Positions 33,650 to 43,230 are shown, counted from the first letter of the stretch. The stretch is 64,000 nt of DNA from JAJRXC01 sp047639555 (GCA_047639555.1 JBLIOE010000011.1:23007-87006); one strand, 5' to 3'. Translations and numbers: made by a program. The notes: a model not told the origin generated them from the sequence alone.

Positions 33650-34759
33650 ATGGATCTCGAACTCTCGGACGACCAGTTCGAACTTAGAGACAACATTCGT
33701 TTAGTGCTCGAGGGCGCTTCGCCATTGTCCTATGTGCGCGGGATCTATGAGGGCACTGAAGACGCCTCGACGCTCTGGACGCAGACCTCCGAGCTGTACT
33801 GGCCGGCGCTCGGTGTTGCTGAGGATGCTGGCGGACTTGGCTTGGGGTTCGTCGAGATCGGGCTTCTCGCTGAGGAGCTTGGGCGGGCCGCCGCACCCGG
33901 CCCGCTACTTGCGGTCGTGAGCCAATATCTGCCGTTGCTCGCGCGGTCGGACCAACCGGCACGACTCGCCGCGGCTGCCGCGGGGGAGCACATCGGTGTG
34001 TTGGCTCTGGCTGAGGATGGCCGCTGGTCACCCGATGCGATCTCGACTCGTGCCGTAGCAACGACGGACGGTTGGTCCATCACCGGCAAGAAGGCTGCGG
34101 TCCTTGGCGGCGCCTGTGCCGATGTTGCGCTTGTCGTCGCCCGCATAGAGAACGAGGGCCTCGCGGTATTCCTTGTCGAACGCTCGGAGATTGATGTCCG
34201 AGCCGAGGAGCAGATCGATCCTGGCCTCGACCTGGCCGACCTGGTGTTCGACGCAGCATCGGCGCAGTTGCTGCTCGCTCCGGGAGCGACCACCGATGCT
34301 GCGCTCGTCGACGTGACCCAGCGGGCGGCGGTCGCCATGGCCCTCCATACCGTGGGGGCCTGCCGGCGAATTTTCGAAGTCACGTTGGAGTACCTGAAGG
34401 TGCGGGTGCAATACGACCGGGTGATTGGCTCGTTCCAGGCGATCAAACATCGGTTCGCGGACCTGTTCCTGGCCGTCGAGCGGGCGAACGCGGTTGGTTA
34501 CTACGCGGCGCTCGCGATTGAGGAAGACGACCCCGCCCGGATCGAGGCGGTGCACATCGCAAAGGTTGCGGCGAGCGATTGCCAACGCCTTCTCGCCGAG
34601 GACGGCCTGCAGCTGCATGGCGGCATTGGCTACACGTGGGAAAACGATCTCCACTTCCTGCTGAAGCGGGCGAAAGCCGCCGACGCTTTGTGTGGATCGC
34701 GAGTCCACCATCGTGCGGAACTGGCGCAACAGCTTGGCCTGCTGGAGGTAGTCGGATGA
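33650..34759 (+). CDS. Acyl-CoA dehydrogenase, first subunit of a pair
   Basis: A 369-residue acyl-CoA dehydrogenase. It starts MDLELSDDQFELRDNI, has YDRVIGSFQAIKHRFAD in the middle and LQLHGGIGYTWENDLHF near the C-terminus. It lacks the C-terminal GGTxE/LGLPR ending, as do the smaller subunits of heterotetrameric dehydrogenases. ATG 33650 follows GAGGGGAA. It overlaps the second dehydrogenase gene by 4 nt (ATGA). It corresponds to the first half of the fused protein at 2859. Confidence 0.9.
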   Translation: MDLELSDDQFELRDNIRLVLEGASPLSYVRGIYEGTEDASTLWTQTSELYWPALGVAEDAGGLGLGFVEIGLLAEELGRAAAPGPLLAVVSQYLPLLARSDQPARLAAAAAGEHIGVLALAEDGRWSPDAISTRAVATTDGWSITGKKAAVLGGACADVALVVARIENEGLAVFLVERSEIDVRAEEQIDPGLDLADLVFDAASAQLLLAPGATTDAALVDVTQRAAVAMALHTVGACRRIFEVTLEYLKVRVQYDRVIGSFQAIKHRFADLFLAVERANAVGYYAALAIEEDDPARIEAVHIAKVAASDCQRLLAEDGLQLHGGIGYTWENDLHFLLKRAKAADALCGSRVHHRAELAQQLGLLEVVG

Positions 34760-35940
34760 GACTCGGGTTCAACGACGACGTCGAAGCGTTTCGGGCTGAG
34801 TTCCAGGAATGGCTCGCGGCCAATCGGCCGTCAGCCGAAGAGATGAAGGCCGATCCACAGCGCTCGAGCGCCCACAACCCCGACTGGGCACGAGCATTCG
34901 CCCGTCGGATGTTCGACGACGGCTGGCTCGTGCCCGGATGGCCCCCCGAACGCGGCGGCCGCAATGCCGGCCCGATCGAGTCGCTCGTCTACCTCGAAGA
35001 GCTGAGCTTCGCGGAAATTCCGCGCACCACGAATCCTCAGGGTTTGGGCATCGTCGCTCCGTCGCTTTTGGACTTCGGCACCGACGAACAGATCGAGCAA
35101 TACGCCATGCCGCTGCTCCGCGGTGAGATGTCGGCGTGTCTCGGAATGAGTGAACCCGACGCCGGAAGTGATCTGGCGAATCTCAAGACGCGGGCCGTGC
35201 GCGACGGCGACAACTTCGTCATCAGCGGTCAGAAGGTATGGACCTCCGGGGCCGCCTATGCCGACTTCTGCTTCCTGTTCTGCCGTACCGATCCCGACGC
35301 TCCGAAGCACAAGGGGATCTCCATCATTCTCATGCCGATGGACACCCCCGGCGTCACCGTGCGGCCGCTGAAGGAAATTGTGTCGCCCGACAACCCGGAT
35401 CTCGCTGAAGTGTTTCTCGACGAGGTGGTGCTCCCGACTAGCAATCTCGTCGGCGAGGAAAACAACGGTTGGGCAATGGCCAACGGCTCGCTCGCCCACG
35501 AGCGTTCGATGGTCTGGCTGATGGGCGTGCTCGGGATGGACTCTGGGATGACCGAACTGCTTGGTCTCGCCCGCGACCGCCTCGCGGACCTGCCGGCCGG
35601 TGAGCAGGTCTTGGCGGCCGACGAGATCGCTGGTCTCTACGTCGACACGGTTGCGGCTCGATGTCTGGGCTACCGAGGATTTGCCCGGTTTGTGAGAACC
35701 GGAACCGCCCCAGAGCAAGCGTTGATGAAGATGTACTCGACTGAGGCGCGCCGTGAGTTGCAGCGGGTGGCGGCCGAGTTGTTTGGACCCGACTCCATCC
35801 GTACCGGGACCGATCGGCACGGTGGCCTCGGATCGCTCGAGGCGTACTTCTCTGCGTTCGGCTCAACCATCTCCGCGGGTTCCTCAGAGATTCAACGCAA
35901 CATCATCGCCGAGCGTGTGCTCGGTCTGCCCAGGGGATAA
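34756..35940 (+). CDS. Acyl-CoA dehydrogenase, second subunit of a pair
   Basis: A 394-residue acyl-CoA dehydrogenase with CLGMSEPDAGSDLANLK, ISGQKVWTSGAAY, SLAHERSMVWLMG (possible catalytic Glu in HER) and the complete C-terminal SAGSSEIQRNIIAERVLGLPRG. The ATGA start overlap with the preceding subunit points to an alpha2beta2 complex, as known for steroid and other bulky acyl-CoA dehydrogenases of actinobacteria. An SDR follows after 2 nt. Confidence 0.92.
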   Translation: MRLGFNDDVEAFRAEFQEWLAANRPSAEEMKADPQRSSAHNPDWARAFARRMFDDGWLVPGWPPERGGRNAGPIESLVYLEELSFAEIPRTTNPQGLGIVAPSLLDFGTDEQIEQYAMPLLRGEMSACLGMSEPDAGSDLANLKTRAVRDGDNFVISGQKVWTSGAAYADFCFLFCRTDPDAPKHKGISIILMPMDTPGVTVRPLKEIVSPDNPDLAEVFLDEVVLPTSNLVGEENNGWAMANGSLAHERSMVWLMGVLGMDSGMTELLGLARDRLADLPAGEQVLAADEIAGLYVDTVAARCLGYRGFARFVRTGTAPEQALMKMYSTEARRELQRVAAELFGPDSIRTGTDRHGGLGSLEAYFSAFGSTISAGSSEIQRNIIAERVLGLPRG

Positions 35941-35942
35941 TC

Positions 35943-36794
35943 GTGGAGATCGGGACGGACACCACTGGCATCGTGATCGGGGGTGGAGGCGCGATTGGCC
36001 GAGGGACGGCCTTGGGTCTTGCGTCGCGCGGCGCCAACGTTGTTGTCGCCGATATCGAGATCGACTCCGCCACGAGGGTTGCCGAAGAGCTCGAGAGCCT
36101 CGGTGCCGCGGCGATGCCGGTAAGGGTCGACGCCACCGATCGCACCTCGCTGGCAGAACTGGCCGACGCCGCGGAAGCGCGCTTCGGTTCGATCGATCTG
36201 TTGTCCAACAACGTCGGAGTGGTTCAGGCCGCCTCGCTGCTGGAGGCGACCGAGGAGGAATGGGGGTGGAACATCGAGTTCAATCTGATGTCGATCGTGC
36301 GCGCCTGTTCTGTCATCGTGCCGCGCATTCAGGCCCACGGCCGCGGCGGCCACGTGATCAACACGGCGTCGATGGCGGCGCTGTGGGCGGCTCGGCCCGA
36401 GGAGGTCGCGGGCGTCCAGCTCGGTCTCTACACAACGACGAAACACGCGGTGCTCGGATACACGGAGACGCTGCGCAACGACCTTGCTGCGGAGAACATT
36501 GGTGTCTCTTGTCTCTGTCCGGGGACGGTCGAGTCGAACCTCTCCGCCACATCACTCCGGAACCGACCCGATCGTTTTGGTGGCCCCGCCGAGGCCCCGG
36601 ACAGCCAGGGCCGTGTCCCGTACGCCATGGCGCAGGAGGCGGTGACGAAGTACGTGCTCGCGGCGATTGAGGGCAATCGAAACATTGCCCTGACCCATCC
36701 CGGCGCCCGCCCGCTTGTCGAGCGCCGCGCGAAAGCGCTGGCCACCGACTTCGACTTCTTTGACGCGATCGCCGCAGAAGAGGGAAACGCATGA
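35943..36794 (+). CDS. Short-chain dehydrogenase/reductase
   Basis: A 283-residue SDR starting at GTG 35943, 2 nt after the dehydrogenase stop. VIGGGGAIGRGTALGL is the nucleotide site, LSNNVGVVQ the NNAG-like motif, INTASMAALW and YTTTKHAVLGYTE the catalytic part, and SCLCPGTVESNLS follows. It probably oxidises a hydroxyacyl-CoA or alcohol intermediate of the same pathway. Its stop overlaps the P450 start (ATGA). Confidence 0.9.
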   Translation: MEIGTDTTGIVIGGGGAIGRGTALGLASRGANVVVADIEIDSATRVAEELESLGAAAMPVRVDATDRTSLAELADAAEARFGSIDLLSNNVGVVQAASLLEATEEEWGWNIEFNLMSIVRACSVIVPRIQAHGRGGHVINTASMAALWAARPEEVAGVQLGLYTTTKHAVLGYTETLRNDLAAENIGVSCLCPGTVESNLSATSLRNRPDRFGGPAEAPDSQGRVPYAMAQEAVTKYVLAAIEGNRNIALTHPGARPLVERRAKALATDFDFFDAIAAEEGNA

Positions 36795-38038
36795 CCGACT
36801 CGATCGACATCGACCATCACGACCGCGAATGGATCCGGCAGCGCCACGATCGTTATGCCGAGCTCCGGGGGAAATGCCCGGTCGTGTTCAACGAGCATCA
36901 CGACGGCTTCTGGATGGTCACGGACTATGAGTCCGTCGCGGCCGTCGCGAGGGACAACGAAACGTTCGCCCACAAGTACGAGCTCGGAGCCGATGACGGC
37001 ATCGATTACAAGGGCATCTGCGGCGTGCCCCGTAGTCCGACGACACCACGGATGGGAGTCTCCGAGATCGACGGACCAGAGCACGCCGATCTTCGCCGAG
37101 TGCTGAACCCCCACATGGTGACGAAGGCCGTCGAGGCGAGCCGAGAGCGGATGGCACATGTGTCGTCATGGTTCCTCGATGAGATCATCGAGTCAGGATC
37201 GGGCGATCTGATTCACGACTATGCGACGCCGGTCCCCGGGGTGATGACGCTCGAGATGATGGGGATGCCGTCCACCAACTGGCGCTATTACGCCGACTTC
37301 TTCCACGCCACATCGTCGTTCTCGCCGAAGGACCCCGAGTTCCAAGCGGCGGTCTCGCACATGGGCGACATGTTCGGCGAGCTAGGCGACATCGCCCGCT
37401 ATCGCCGAGAGCATCCGGGTGATGACCTCACGTCAGCCATTGTCACCACCCAGATCGATGGACGGCTCCTGGCTGATGATGAAGTCGCCGGGATTCTCTG
37501 GAACCTCGTGGCCGGCGGGCTCGACACCACCACATCGCTCGTGGGTTGGGGCCTCCACCACATCGGCACGCACGATGCCGACCGGCAACGACTCATCGAT
37601 GAGCCAACGTTGATGGCCTCAGCAGTCGAGGAGTTCCTTCGTTACTACAGCCCAAGCGAATCGCTCACCCGCACCGCCACCCGAGATGTCGAGCTGGGTG
37701 GACGGAAGATCAAGCGGGGCGACGTCGTCTTCATCTCCTGGGTGAGCGCCAACCGGGATTCGGGCGTGTTCGCCAACGCCGATGCGGTCCAGATCGACCG
37801 GGCGGAGAACAAACATCTGGCCTTTGGTCTTGGCGGCCACCGATGTATCGGGTCGAGCATCGCTCGAATCGAATCGGCGCTGATGCTGAACGATGTGCTC
37901 GCCCGAGTGCCGGACTACGAGATCGACCCCGACGGCTTCCGGCCCTATCCGGGAAACCTCCTGATGACCGGAGTGGTGACGATGCCAGTCACGTTCACTC
38001 CGGCCACTCGATCGGACGTGGGATCTCCGTTCGTCTGA
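36791..38038 (+). CDS. Cytochrome P450
   Basis: A 415-residue P450. I-helix VAGGLDTTTSL, K-helix EEFLRYYSPSES, and haem loop FGLGGHRCIGSSIARIE with the Cys ligand. It is coupled to the SDR upstream (ATGA) and followed by an LLM oxidoreductase after 58 nt. No ferredoxin lies beside it; it may share the one at 28163. Confidence 0.93.
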   Translation: MTDSIDIDHHDREWIRQRHDRYAELRGKCPVVFNEHHDGFWMVTDYESVAAVARDNETFAHKYELGADDGIDYKGICGVPRSPTTPRMGVSEIDGPEHADLRRVLNPHMVTKAVEASRERMAHVSSWFLDEIIESGSGDLIHDYATPVPGVMTLEMMGMPSTNWRYYADFFHATSSFSPKDPEFQAAVSHMGDMFGELGDIARYRREHPGDDLTSAIVTTQIDGRLLADDEVAGILWNLVAGGLDTTTSLVGWGLHHIGTHDADRQRLIDEPTLMASAVEEFLRYYSPSESLTRTATRDVELGGRKIKRGDVVFISWVSANRDSGVFANADAVQIDRAENKHLAFGLGGHRCIGSSIARIESALMLNDVLARVPDYEIDPDGFRPYPGNLLMTGVVTMPVTFTPATRSDVGSPFV

Positions 38039-38096
38039 CCACCCGTCGACGTTCTAGTCTCAGCCTTTCGACGGAACCCGACCCCAGGAGTGTCCC

Positions 38097-39077
38097 GTGG
38101 CCTTCATGATGATGCGGCTCAATTTTGTGCATCCCGATCCCACCGACCCGGAGCAGATGAGCGATCGCTATCGCGCCGGAATCGACCTTGCCGAGTACGC
38201 CGACAAGAACGGCTTCGCGATGGTCTCGACCGAGGAGCACACGGCCACCGAGATTGGCTGGAGCCCAACCCCGCTGCTCACCGCGGCGATGATCCTCAAC
38301 CGCACCCAGAATCTCTCGGTTGCGATCACCGCCTTGCTGGTGCCCCTCCACGACCCCGTTCGTCTTGCGCAGCAGATGGCGGTCATCGATCTGATGAGTA
38401 AGGGCCGCCTCTCGATCACCACTGGCCTCGGCTATCGCCCGGTGGAATACGCAGCTTTGGGTAAGGAGTGGAAGCGACGCGGCAAGATTCTTGACGAAAG
38501 TCTTGAGACCATGCTGAAGGTGTGGTCGGGAGAGCCGTTTGAGATCAACGGTGAGACGATCAAGGTCGGCCCGATGCCGTATACGCGCCCGCACCCGATG
38601 GTGATGATCGGGGGGTCTGGTCCGGCCGCCGCTCGCCGAGCGGCCCGTTTCGGAATGCCGCTGCAGCTCCCGGCGCCCTTGCCGGAGATCGAGGCGCTCT
38701 ACTACGAGGAGTGCGAAAAGAACGGCACTTCGGGGTTCTGTATTGCGCCCGAGAAGGTCGCGATGGTCCATGTGGTGGAAGACCCCGACAAGGCGTGGGC
38801 CGAGCTGGGAGAGCACTTCTGGCTCGAGGCCTCCACGTACGACTCGTGGCAGACCCCCGACCAGACTTCGGCCGTCCACAGTCACGCGACGAACCTTGAG
38901 GAGCTGCGCGCCGAAGGCATCTACCAGTTCCTGTCGCCCGAGCAAGCGATCGATCGGGCGCGAGACACCGGTGCCCTCGCTTTACATCCACTCGTGGGTG
39001 GCATGCCCATCGATTCGGCTTGGCAGTCGCTCGAACTGACAGTGGACAAGGTGATCCCCGCGGTCAGCGAGGGCTGA
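38097..39077 (+). CDS. LLM-class flavin-dependent oxidoreductase
   Basis: A 326-residue luciferase-like protein. VSTEEHTATEIGWSPTPL, LSVAITALLVPLHDPVR and GRLSITTGLGYRPVEY follow the family order, and PHPMVMIGGSGPAAARRA is the cofactor-loop region. GTG 38097 follows CCAGGAG; the triple Met (MAFMMMRLNF) leaves some doubt about the exact start. The next gene begins just after its stop (TGAGATG). Confidence 0.87.
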   Translation: MAFMMMRLNFVHPDPTDPEQMSDRYRAGIDLAEYADKNGFAMVSTEEHTATEIGWSPTPLLTAAMILNRTQNLSVAITALLVPLHDPVRLAQQMAVIDLMSKGRLSITTGLGYRPVEYAALGKEWKRRGKILDESLETMLKVWSGEPFEINGETIKVGPMPYTRPHPMVMIGGSGPAAARRAARFGMPLQLPAPLPEIEALYYEECEKNGTSGFCIAPEKVAMVHVVEDPDKAWAELGEHFWLEASTYDSWQTPDQTSAVHSHATNLEELRAEGIYQFLSPEQAIDRARDTGALALHPLVGGMPIDSAWQSLELTVDKVIPAVSEG

Positions 39078-39078
39078 G

Positions 39079-39951
39079 ATGGCCGACTGGAACGCACTGG
39101 CCCAACGCTGCTCGCGGGCCTGCCACGATCTCATCGGTTGGATCTATTTCGATCCGACGGCTGCCGAGATGTACGGCGACCTCGGTGTGCCGAACGGCGC
39201 CGGCTACTACGCCGCGTCTCGGTTCGCGCCGCTCGCCGGGGGCGGGAACGACGCGGTTGCCGCCACCGCCTATTCGATCAACCCTGCGTTCTTGGGCATG
39301 GCGATGGATCTCATGCGAGAGCACACCACCGCCGAGGCAACATTGCTGGCCCGCGACGAGCGCGTCATCGCGGGGCTCGACGAGGTCTCACCCGCGATCG
39401 CTGAAGGGCTCGGACGTTTCGCCGAAGCGGCCTGGGAAGTTGTCGACGGACTCCACAGCGGCGGTCGCGTTCTTTTTGCCGCCCACCGAGATCGAGACGA
39501 GCGGCAGGTCGACAATCCGACCCTCTCGGCGTGGCTCGCATTCAATTGCCTCCGTGAGTGGCGAGGTGACACTCACTGGGCTCTGATCGTCGGAGCGGAC
39601 CTGAACGGCGCCGAGGTGGGGCTGCTTCACAACGTGATGGTCGAGTACGACGAAGCCGAGTGGATTGCTCGCAGCCGAGGCTCGAGCGACGACGAAATCA
39701 TCGAAGGCTGGGCGAGACTCGAGAAGAAGGGCCTTGCCGTCGGTCGTGCGTTCACCGATGCTGCGCGCACGATGCGCCGTGACCTCGAGACCCGCACCGA
39801 CGAGATATGCGCACAGATGTGGGAAGCGTTCGGCGAGGAAAACACGCTCGCATTCTGCAAACACCTCGAAACGCACCACGACGGTTTCATTGCCAAGATT
39901 GATGGCACGGCCGGCGCAAACTGGATGCCCGCCGCCCGCCACGTCCACTAG
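39079..39951 (+). CDS. SCO6745-family helical protein
   Basis: A 290-residue, mostly helical protein. RACHDLIGWIYFDP, GYYAASRFAPL, YSINPAFLGMAMDL, GRVLFAAHRD, and especially LREWRGDTHWALIVGADLNGAEVGLLH match the actinobacterial SCO6745 family, with its RGD-x-H motif. The function is unknown; the C-terminal part (RTDEICAQMW) resembles a winged helix. It is coupled to the LLM gene upstream, which it may serve. Confidence 0.75.
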   Translation: MADWNALAQRCSRACHDLIGWIYFDPTAAEMYGDLGVPNGAGYYAASRFAPLAGGGNDAVAATAYSINPAFLGMAMDLMREHTTAEATLLARDERVIAGLDEVSPAIAEGLGRFAEAAWEVVDGLHSGGRVLFAAHRDRDERQVDNPTLSAWLAFNCLREWRGDTHWALIVGADLNGAEVGLLHNVMVEYDEAEWIARSRGSSDDEIIEGWARLEKKGLAVGRAFTDAARTMRRDLETRTDEICAQMWEAFGEENTLAFCKHLETHHDGFIAKIDGTAGANWMPAARHVH

Positions 39952-39998
39952 AGGGTCCCTCACTCCAGATTGAATTTCTGCGGGATTGGCCCCGGGTA

Positions 39999-40004
39999 TA
40001 CGGT
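39999..40004 (+). promoter_or_regulatory. Leaderless -10 box TACGGT
   Basis: TACGGT ends 7 nt before ATG 40012 of the nitronate monooxygenase gene. Confidence 0.4.
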
Positions 40005-40011
40005 CGTTCGT

Positions 40012-41139
40012 ATGCAGAACGAGCTGACCAAACGCTTTGGTATTGAGTTTCCGATATACGCCTTCACCCATTGTCGCGATGTCGTGGTGGCCGTGAGTAA
40101 GGCGGGCGGACTGGGCGTGCTCGGAGCGGTCGGCTTCAGTGTCGAACAACTTCAGGTTGAGCTCGATTGGATCGACGAACACATCGGCGACAAGCCCTAC
40201 GGCGTCGACATCGTGTTGCCCGCGAAGTACGACGGCGATGCCGGCGAGATGGATCTCGGCAAACTCACCGGTCAGCTACAGGACATGATCCCCGAGGGGC
40301 ATCGCGACTTCGTGCGCCAGATGCTCGACGATCACGACGTTCCGGAGCTGCCGGAGGACGAGGCGCTCGGAACGGGCCTCATGGGTTGGAACGCGGCCAC
40401 CGCCGTGCCCCAGGTCGAGGAGATCCTTCGCCACGACAATGTCGTGATGGTGGCCAACGCGCTCGGCACACCACCGCCGGATCTTGTTGCCCAGATTCAG
40501 GCCAGCGGTCGAGCCGTCGGTGCCCTGTGTGGCACTCCGGCCCAGGCCGGTCGCCACGCTGCGGCGGGGCTCGATTTTGTCATTGCTCAGGGCTACGAGG
40601 GCGGCGGCCACACCGGCGACATTGGTTCGGTCGTGCTTTGGCCGCAGGTGATCGACGAAGTCGGACCGCTGCCAGTGCTCGCCGCGGGCGGCATCGGTGG
40701 CGGACGGCAGATGGCGGCCGCACTTTCGATGGGAGCCGCCGGTGTCTGGACGGGTTCGCTTTGGTTGGCCGTGGAAGAAGCGGCAGCATCACCCGCAGAG
40801 ATCCAGTCGTATCTCAACGCCACCAGCAAGGACACCGTGCGGAGTCGCTCCTACACCGGTAAGCCCTGCCGAATGCTGCGTAACGATTGGACCGAGGCGT
40901 GGGAACGCCAGGACACGCCCGACACTCTCGGCATGCCTTTGCAGATGATGGCGGTGCGAGAGGCAATGGTGCGTAGCGGTCGTTATCCCGACAAGGCGCA
41001 GGCGGTGGCCTTCAACCCAGTGGGGCAGATTGTGGGAACGATGAACAAGGTGAAGCGCAGCGCCGATGTGATCTTCGAGATGGTCGAAGAGTGTGTCGAC
41101 TCGCTCGAACGCAGCCGCCAGATGTTGTCAACCGATTAG
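40012..41139 (+). CDS. Nitronate monooxygenase/2-nitropropane dioxygenase-like FMN enzyme
   Basis: A 375-residue TIM-barrel flavoprotein. GGLGVLGAVGFSVEQL is the N-terminal FMN loop, QGYEGGGHTGDIGS includes the catalytic His region, and AAGGIGGGRQMAAAL binds phosphate. It oxidises nitronates in characterised members; actinobacterial relatives may act on other substrates. ATG 40012 is chosen because MQNELTKRFGIEFP is the family start and a TACGGT box precedes it. It overlaps the convergent DJ-1 gene by 4 nt at the 3' end. Confidence 0.88.
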   Translation: MQNELTKRFGIEFPIYAFTHCRDVVVAVSKAGGLGVLGAVGFSVEQLQVELDWIDEHIGDKPYGVDIVLPAKYDGDAGEMDLGKLTGQLQDMIPEGHRDFVRQMLDDHDVPELPEDEALGTGLMGWNAATAVPQVEEILRHDNVVMVANALGTPPPDLVAQIQASGRAVGALCGTPAQAGRHAAAGLDFVIAQGYEGGGHTGDIGSVVLWPQVIDEVGPLPVLAAGGIGGGRQMAAALSMGAAGVWTGSLWLAVEEAAASPAEIQSYLNATSKDTVRSRSYTGKPCRMLRNDWTEAWERQDTPDTLGMPLQMMAVREAMVRSGRYPDKAQAVAFNPVGQIVGTMNKVKRSADVIFEMVEECVDSLERSRQMLSTD

Positions 41140-41762
41140 CCGAACAGGCTGCCCGCAAGTTCAACGATCTCGGCCGGCGCCTTGGCTGGGGAGCCGCAAT
41201 CGAACGGTGGATTCGGGTCGTATTCGATTCCAAGCTGAATGGTCTTGGCGACGTCGTCACCTGCGATCGTGGCCGCCAGGGTGAGGGCCATGTCGATGCC
41301 GGCGGACACTCCGGCGCCGGTGACGACGTTGCCGTCAAACACCACGCGCTCGCTCACCGGGGTGGCGCCGTAGCCCGCGAGTAAGTCGATCGCGGCCCAG
41401 TGGGTGGTGGCGCTCTTGCCTTTGAGGAGCCCGGCCGCGCCGAGGATGAGCGCGCCCGTGCAGACCGACGTGATCCAGGTTGCCCCGGCCGCGACGGACC
41501 GAATCCAGTCGAGCGTTTCTTCGTCGCCGGCGGCGGCGAATGTCCCTTCCATGCCTCCGGGGATGACGAGCACATCGCAGGTCTGAACATCGGCAAAGGA
41601 GTGAGTGGCGGTGAGCCCGAGCGCGCCGGTGTCGGCCATCACCGAGCCGCCATCTTTCGACACGGAGATTGCTTCCACCCCGGGCAACCGCGACAACACG
41701 TCGTGGGGACCAATGAGGTCGAGGGTCGTGAGACCTTCGTAGAGGAAGAAGACGATACGCAT
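41136..41762 (-). CDS. DJ-1/PfpI family protein (isonitrile hydratase-like)
   Basis: A 208-residue class I amidotransferase-like protein. MRIVFFLYEGLTTLDLIGPHDVL is the start of the isonitrile hydratase/AraC-N-like branch (the first residues cover the Asp near residue 15). SVCTGALILGAAG includes the nucleophile Cys near residue 99 and TTHWAAIDLL the following motif. Isonitrile hydratases convert isonitriles to N-formamides; stress-related roles are also known. It is read toward the nitronate monooxygenase gene. Confidence 0.83.
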   Translation of the reverse strand: MRIVFFLYEGLTTLDLIGPHDVLSRLPGVEAISVSKDGGSVMADTGALGLTATHSFADVQTCDVLVIPGGMEGTFAAAGDEETLDWIRSVAAGATWITSVCTGALILGAAGLLKGKSATTHWAAIDLLAGYGATPVSERVVFDGNVVTGAGVSAGIDMALTLAATIAGDDVAKTIQLGIEYDPNPPFDCGSPAKAPAEIVELAGSLFG

Positions 41763-41823
41763 GGTTCATGTTCCCACGGATCGGTCGATCTCTGGTTAGT
41801 CGACGCCGATCGGGGTAAGCTGC

Positions 41824-41839
41824 AAATGTACGGACATTT
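41824..41839. promoter_or_regulatory. Palindrome AAATGT-ACGG-ACATTT upstream of persulfide dioxygenase gene
   Basis: A perfect 6-4-6 inverted repeat 23 nt before ATG 41863. It overlaps a second inverted pair, GTACGG (41828-41833) and CCGTAC (41844-41849). ArsR-family persulfide sensors such as BigR/SqrR use palindromes in this position; the regulator is not in the window. Confidence 0.45.
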
Positions 41840-41862
41840 CTACCCGTACCAGGGAGCGAATC

Positions 41863-43227
41863 ATGATCTTCGAACAGCACTATCTCGAGTGTCTTTCGCA
41901 GGCGTCGTATCTGATTGCCGACGAGTCCACTGGTCGTGCCGTTGTGGTTGATCCTCGACGCGACATTGCGCCCTACATGGCGACTGCGGCGGAGCACGGC
42001 CTCCAGATCGAGCTGGTTATCGAGACCCACTTCCACGCCGACTTCTTGTCGGGCCACTTGGAATTGGCCGCCGCTACTGGCGCCGAGATCGCGTATGGCG
42101 ACATTGCCACAACGGAGTTCGACAGTCGCAAGTTGGCCCACGGTGAACGCTGGTCGTTGGGCACGGTCGAGCTCGAGATTCGGCATACGCCAGGCCACAC
42201 TCCCGAGTCGATCAGCGTGGTCATCTACGAGGGCGACGAGACTTTTGGTGTCCTTACCGGAGATGCGCTGTTCGTCGGTGATGTCGGTCGACCCGACTTA
42301 CTCTCATCGAGCGGTGTCACCAGCGAAGACCTCGGGGCGATGCTCTTCGATTCGTTGCACGAGCAACTGATGACCCTGCCGGACGCCACGAAGATCTTCC
42401 CGGCTCACGGAGCGGGTTCGGCCTGTGGCAAGAACCTGTCGACGGAAACGTCTTCGACGATTGGCGAGCAGCGGGCCACCAACTACGCACTCGCGCCGAT
42501 GACGAAGGAAGCGTTCGTCGCGGTGGTCACCGAAGGGCAGACCGCACCGCCCGCCTACTTCTCCTACGACGCCAACCTCAACCGCGAGAACCGACCGCTG
42601 TTGGATGAAGATTCCCCGCCGCCGTCGATGACGCTCGACAAAGTGATCCGAGCCCAGCGCCGCGGCGCGGTCGTGTTGGACACCCGAGACCCGAACGAGT
42701 TTTCGGTCGGGCATGTCATCGGAGCAATCAACGTCGGTCTGGCCGGTCGCTACGCAGAGTTCGCCGGTGGAGTGATCCAACCCGGCGCGTCGATCGTCCT
42801 TGTGGCCGACCCCGGCACCGAGATGGAAGCGAAGGTGCGTCTCGCTCGCATTGGCTTCGACTCTGTCGTCGGCTTTCTGGATGATCCGGTCGGATCGCTC
42901 GCGGCGAATCCTGATGAGGTCGGCCAGAGTCGCCGGCTCGAAGTGGGCCAGCTCATCGAGGCGCAGACTGAGGGCGATATTCAGCTCGTCGACATTCGTC
43001 AGCCAGGGGAGACCGCGCTCGGCACGATTGCTGGTGCGCTTGAGATTCCGCTGACTCGTCTGAATCAGGAGCTCGCGAGTCTTGATGCTTCGAAGCCCAC
43101 CGTCGTGTTCTGTGCGGGTGGTTATCGGAGCTCAATCGCCGCGAGCCGGCTTCGGTCGGCTGGCTTCGCCGACGTCGCCGACCTGTTGGGCGGATATGGC
43201 GCGTGGGTCGCAGCAGCCGCAATCTAG
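41863..43227 (+). CDS. Persulfide dioxygenase-like MBL protein with two rhodanese domains
   Basis: A 454-residue protein. Residues 1 to about 240 are a metallo-beta-lactamase fold of the ETHE1 type: ETHFHADFLSGHLE (the last His of HxHxDH is Phe, as often in this branch), RHTPGHTPES and GDALFVGDVGRPDL. A first rhodanese domain (about 262-345) has VLVADPGTE in place of the Cys loop and is probably inactive. The second (about 365-450) has VFCAGGYRS with an active Cys. It should oxidise glutathione persulfide or a related sulfane donor to sulfite. It starts after GGGAG. Confidence 0.9.
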   Translation: MIFEQHYLECLSQASYLIADESTGRAVVVDPRRDIAPYMATAAEHGLQIELVIETHFHADFLSGHLELAAATGAEIAYGDIATTEFDSRKLAHGERWSLGTVELEIRHTPGHTPESISVVIYEGDETFGVLTGDALFVGDVGRPDLLSSSGVTSEDLGAMLFDSLHEQLMTLPDATKIFPAHGAGSACGKNLSTETSSTIGEQRATNYALAPMTKEAFVAVVTEGQTAPPAYFSYDANLNRENRPLLDEDSPPPSMTLDKVIRAQRRGAVVLDTRDPNEFSVGHVIGAINVGLAGRYAEFAGGVIQPGASIVLVADPGTEMEAKVRLARIGFDSVVGFLDDPVGSLAANPDEVGQSRRLEVGQLIEAQTEGDIQLVDIRQPGETALGTIAGALEIPLTRLNQELASLDASKPTVVFCAGGYRSSIAASRLRSAGFADVADLLGGYGAWVAAAAI

Positions 43228-43230
43228 AGT
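43225..43230 (+). promoter_or_regulatory. -10 box TAGAGT made from the upstream stop codon
   Basis: The first three bases are the TAG stop of the persulfide dioxygenase gene. The box ends 6 nt before ATG 43237, the leaderless spacing. Confidence 0.38.

Noticed and set aside
34831..35820. Open minus-strand frame of 329 codons
   Set aside because: It is antisense to the acyl-CoA dehydrogenase at 34756 and has no recognisable motif.
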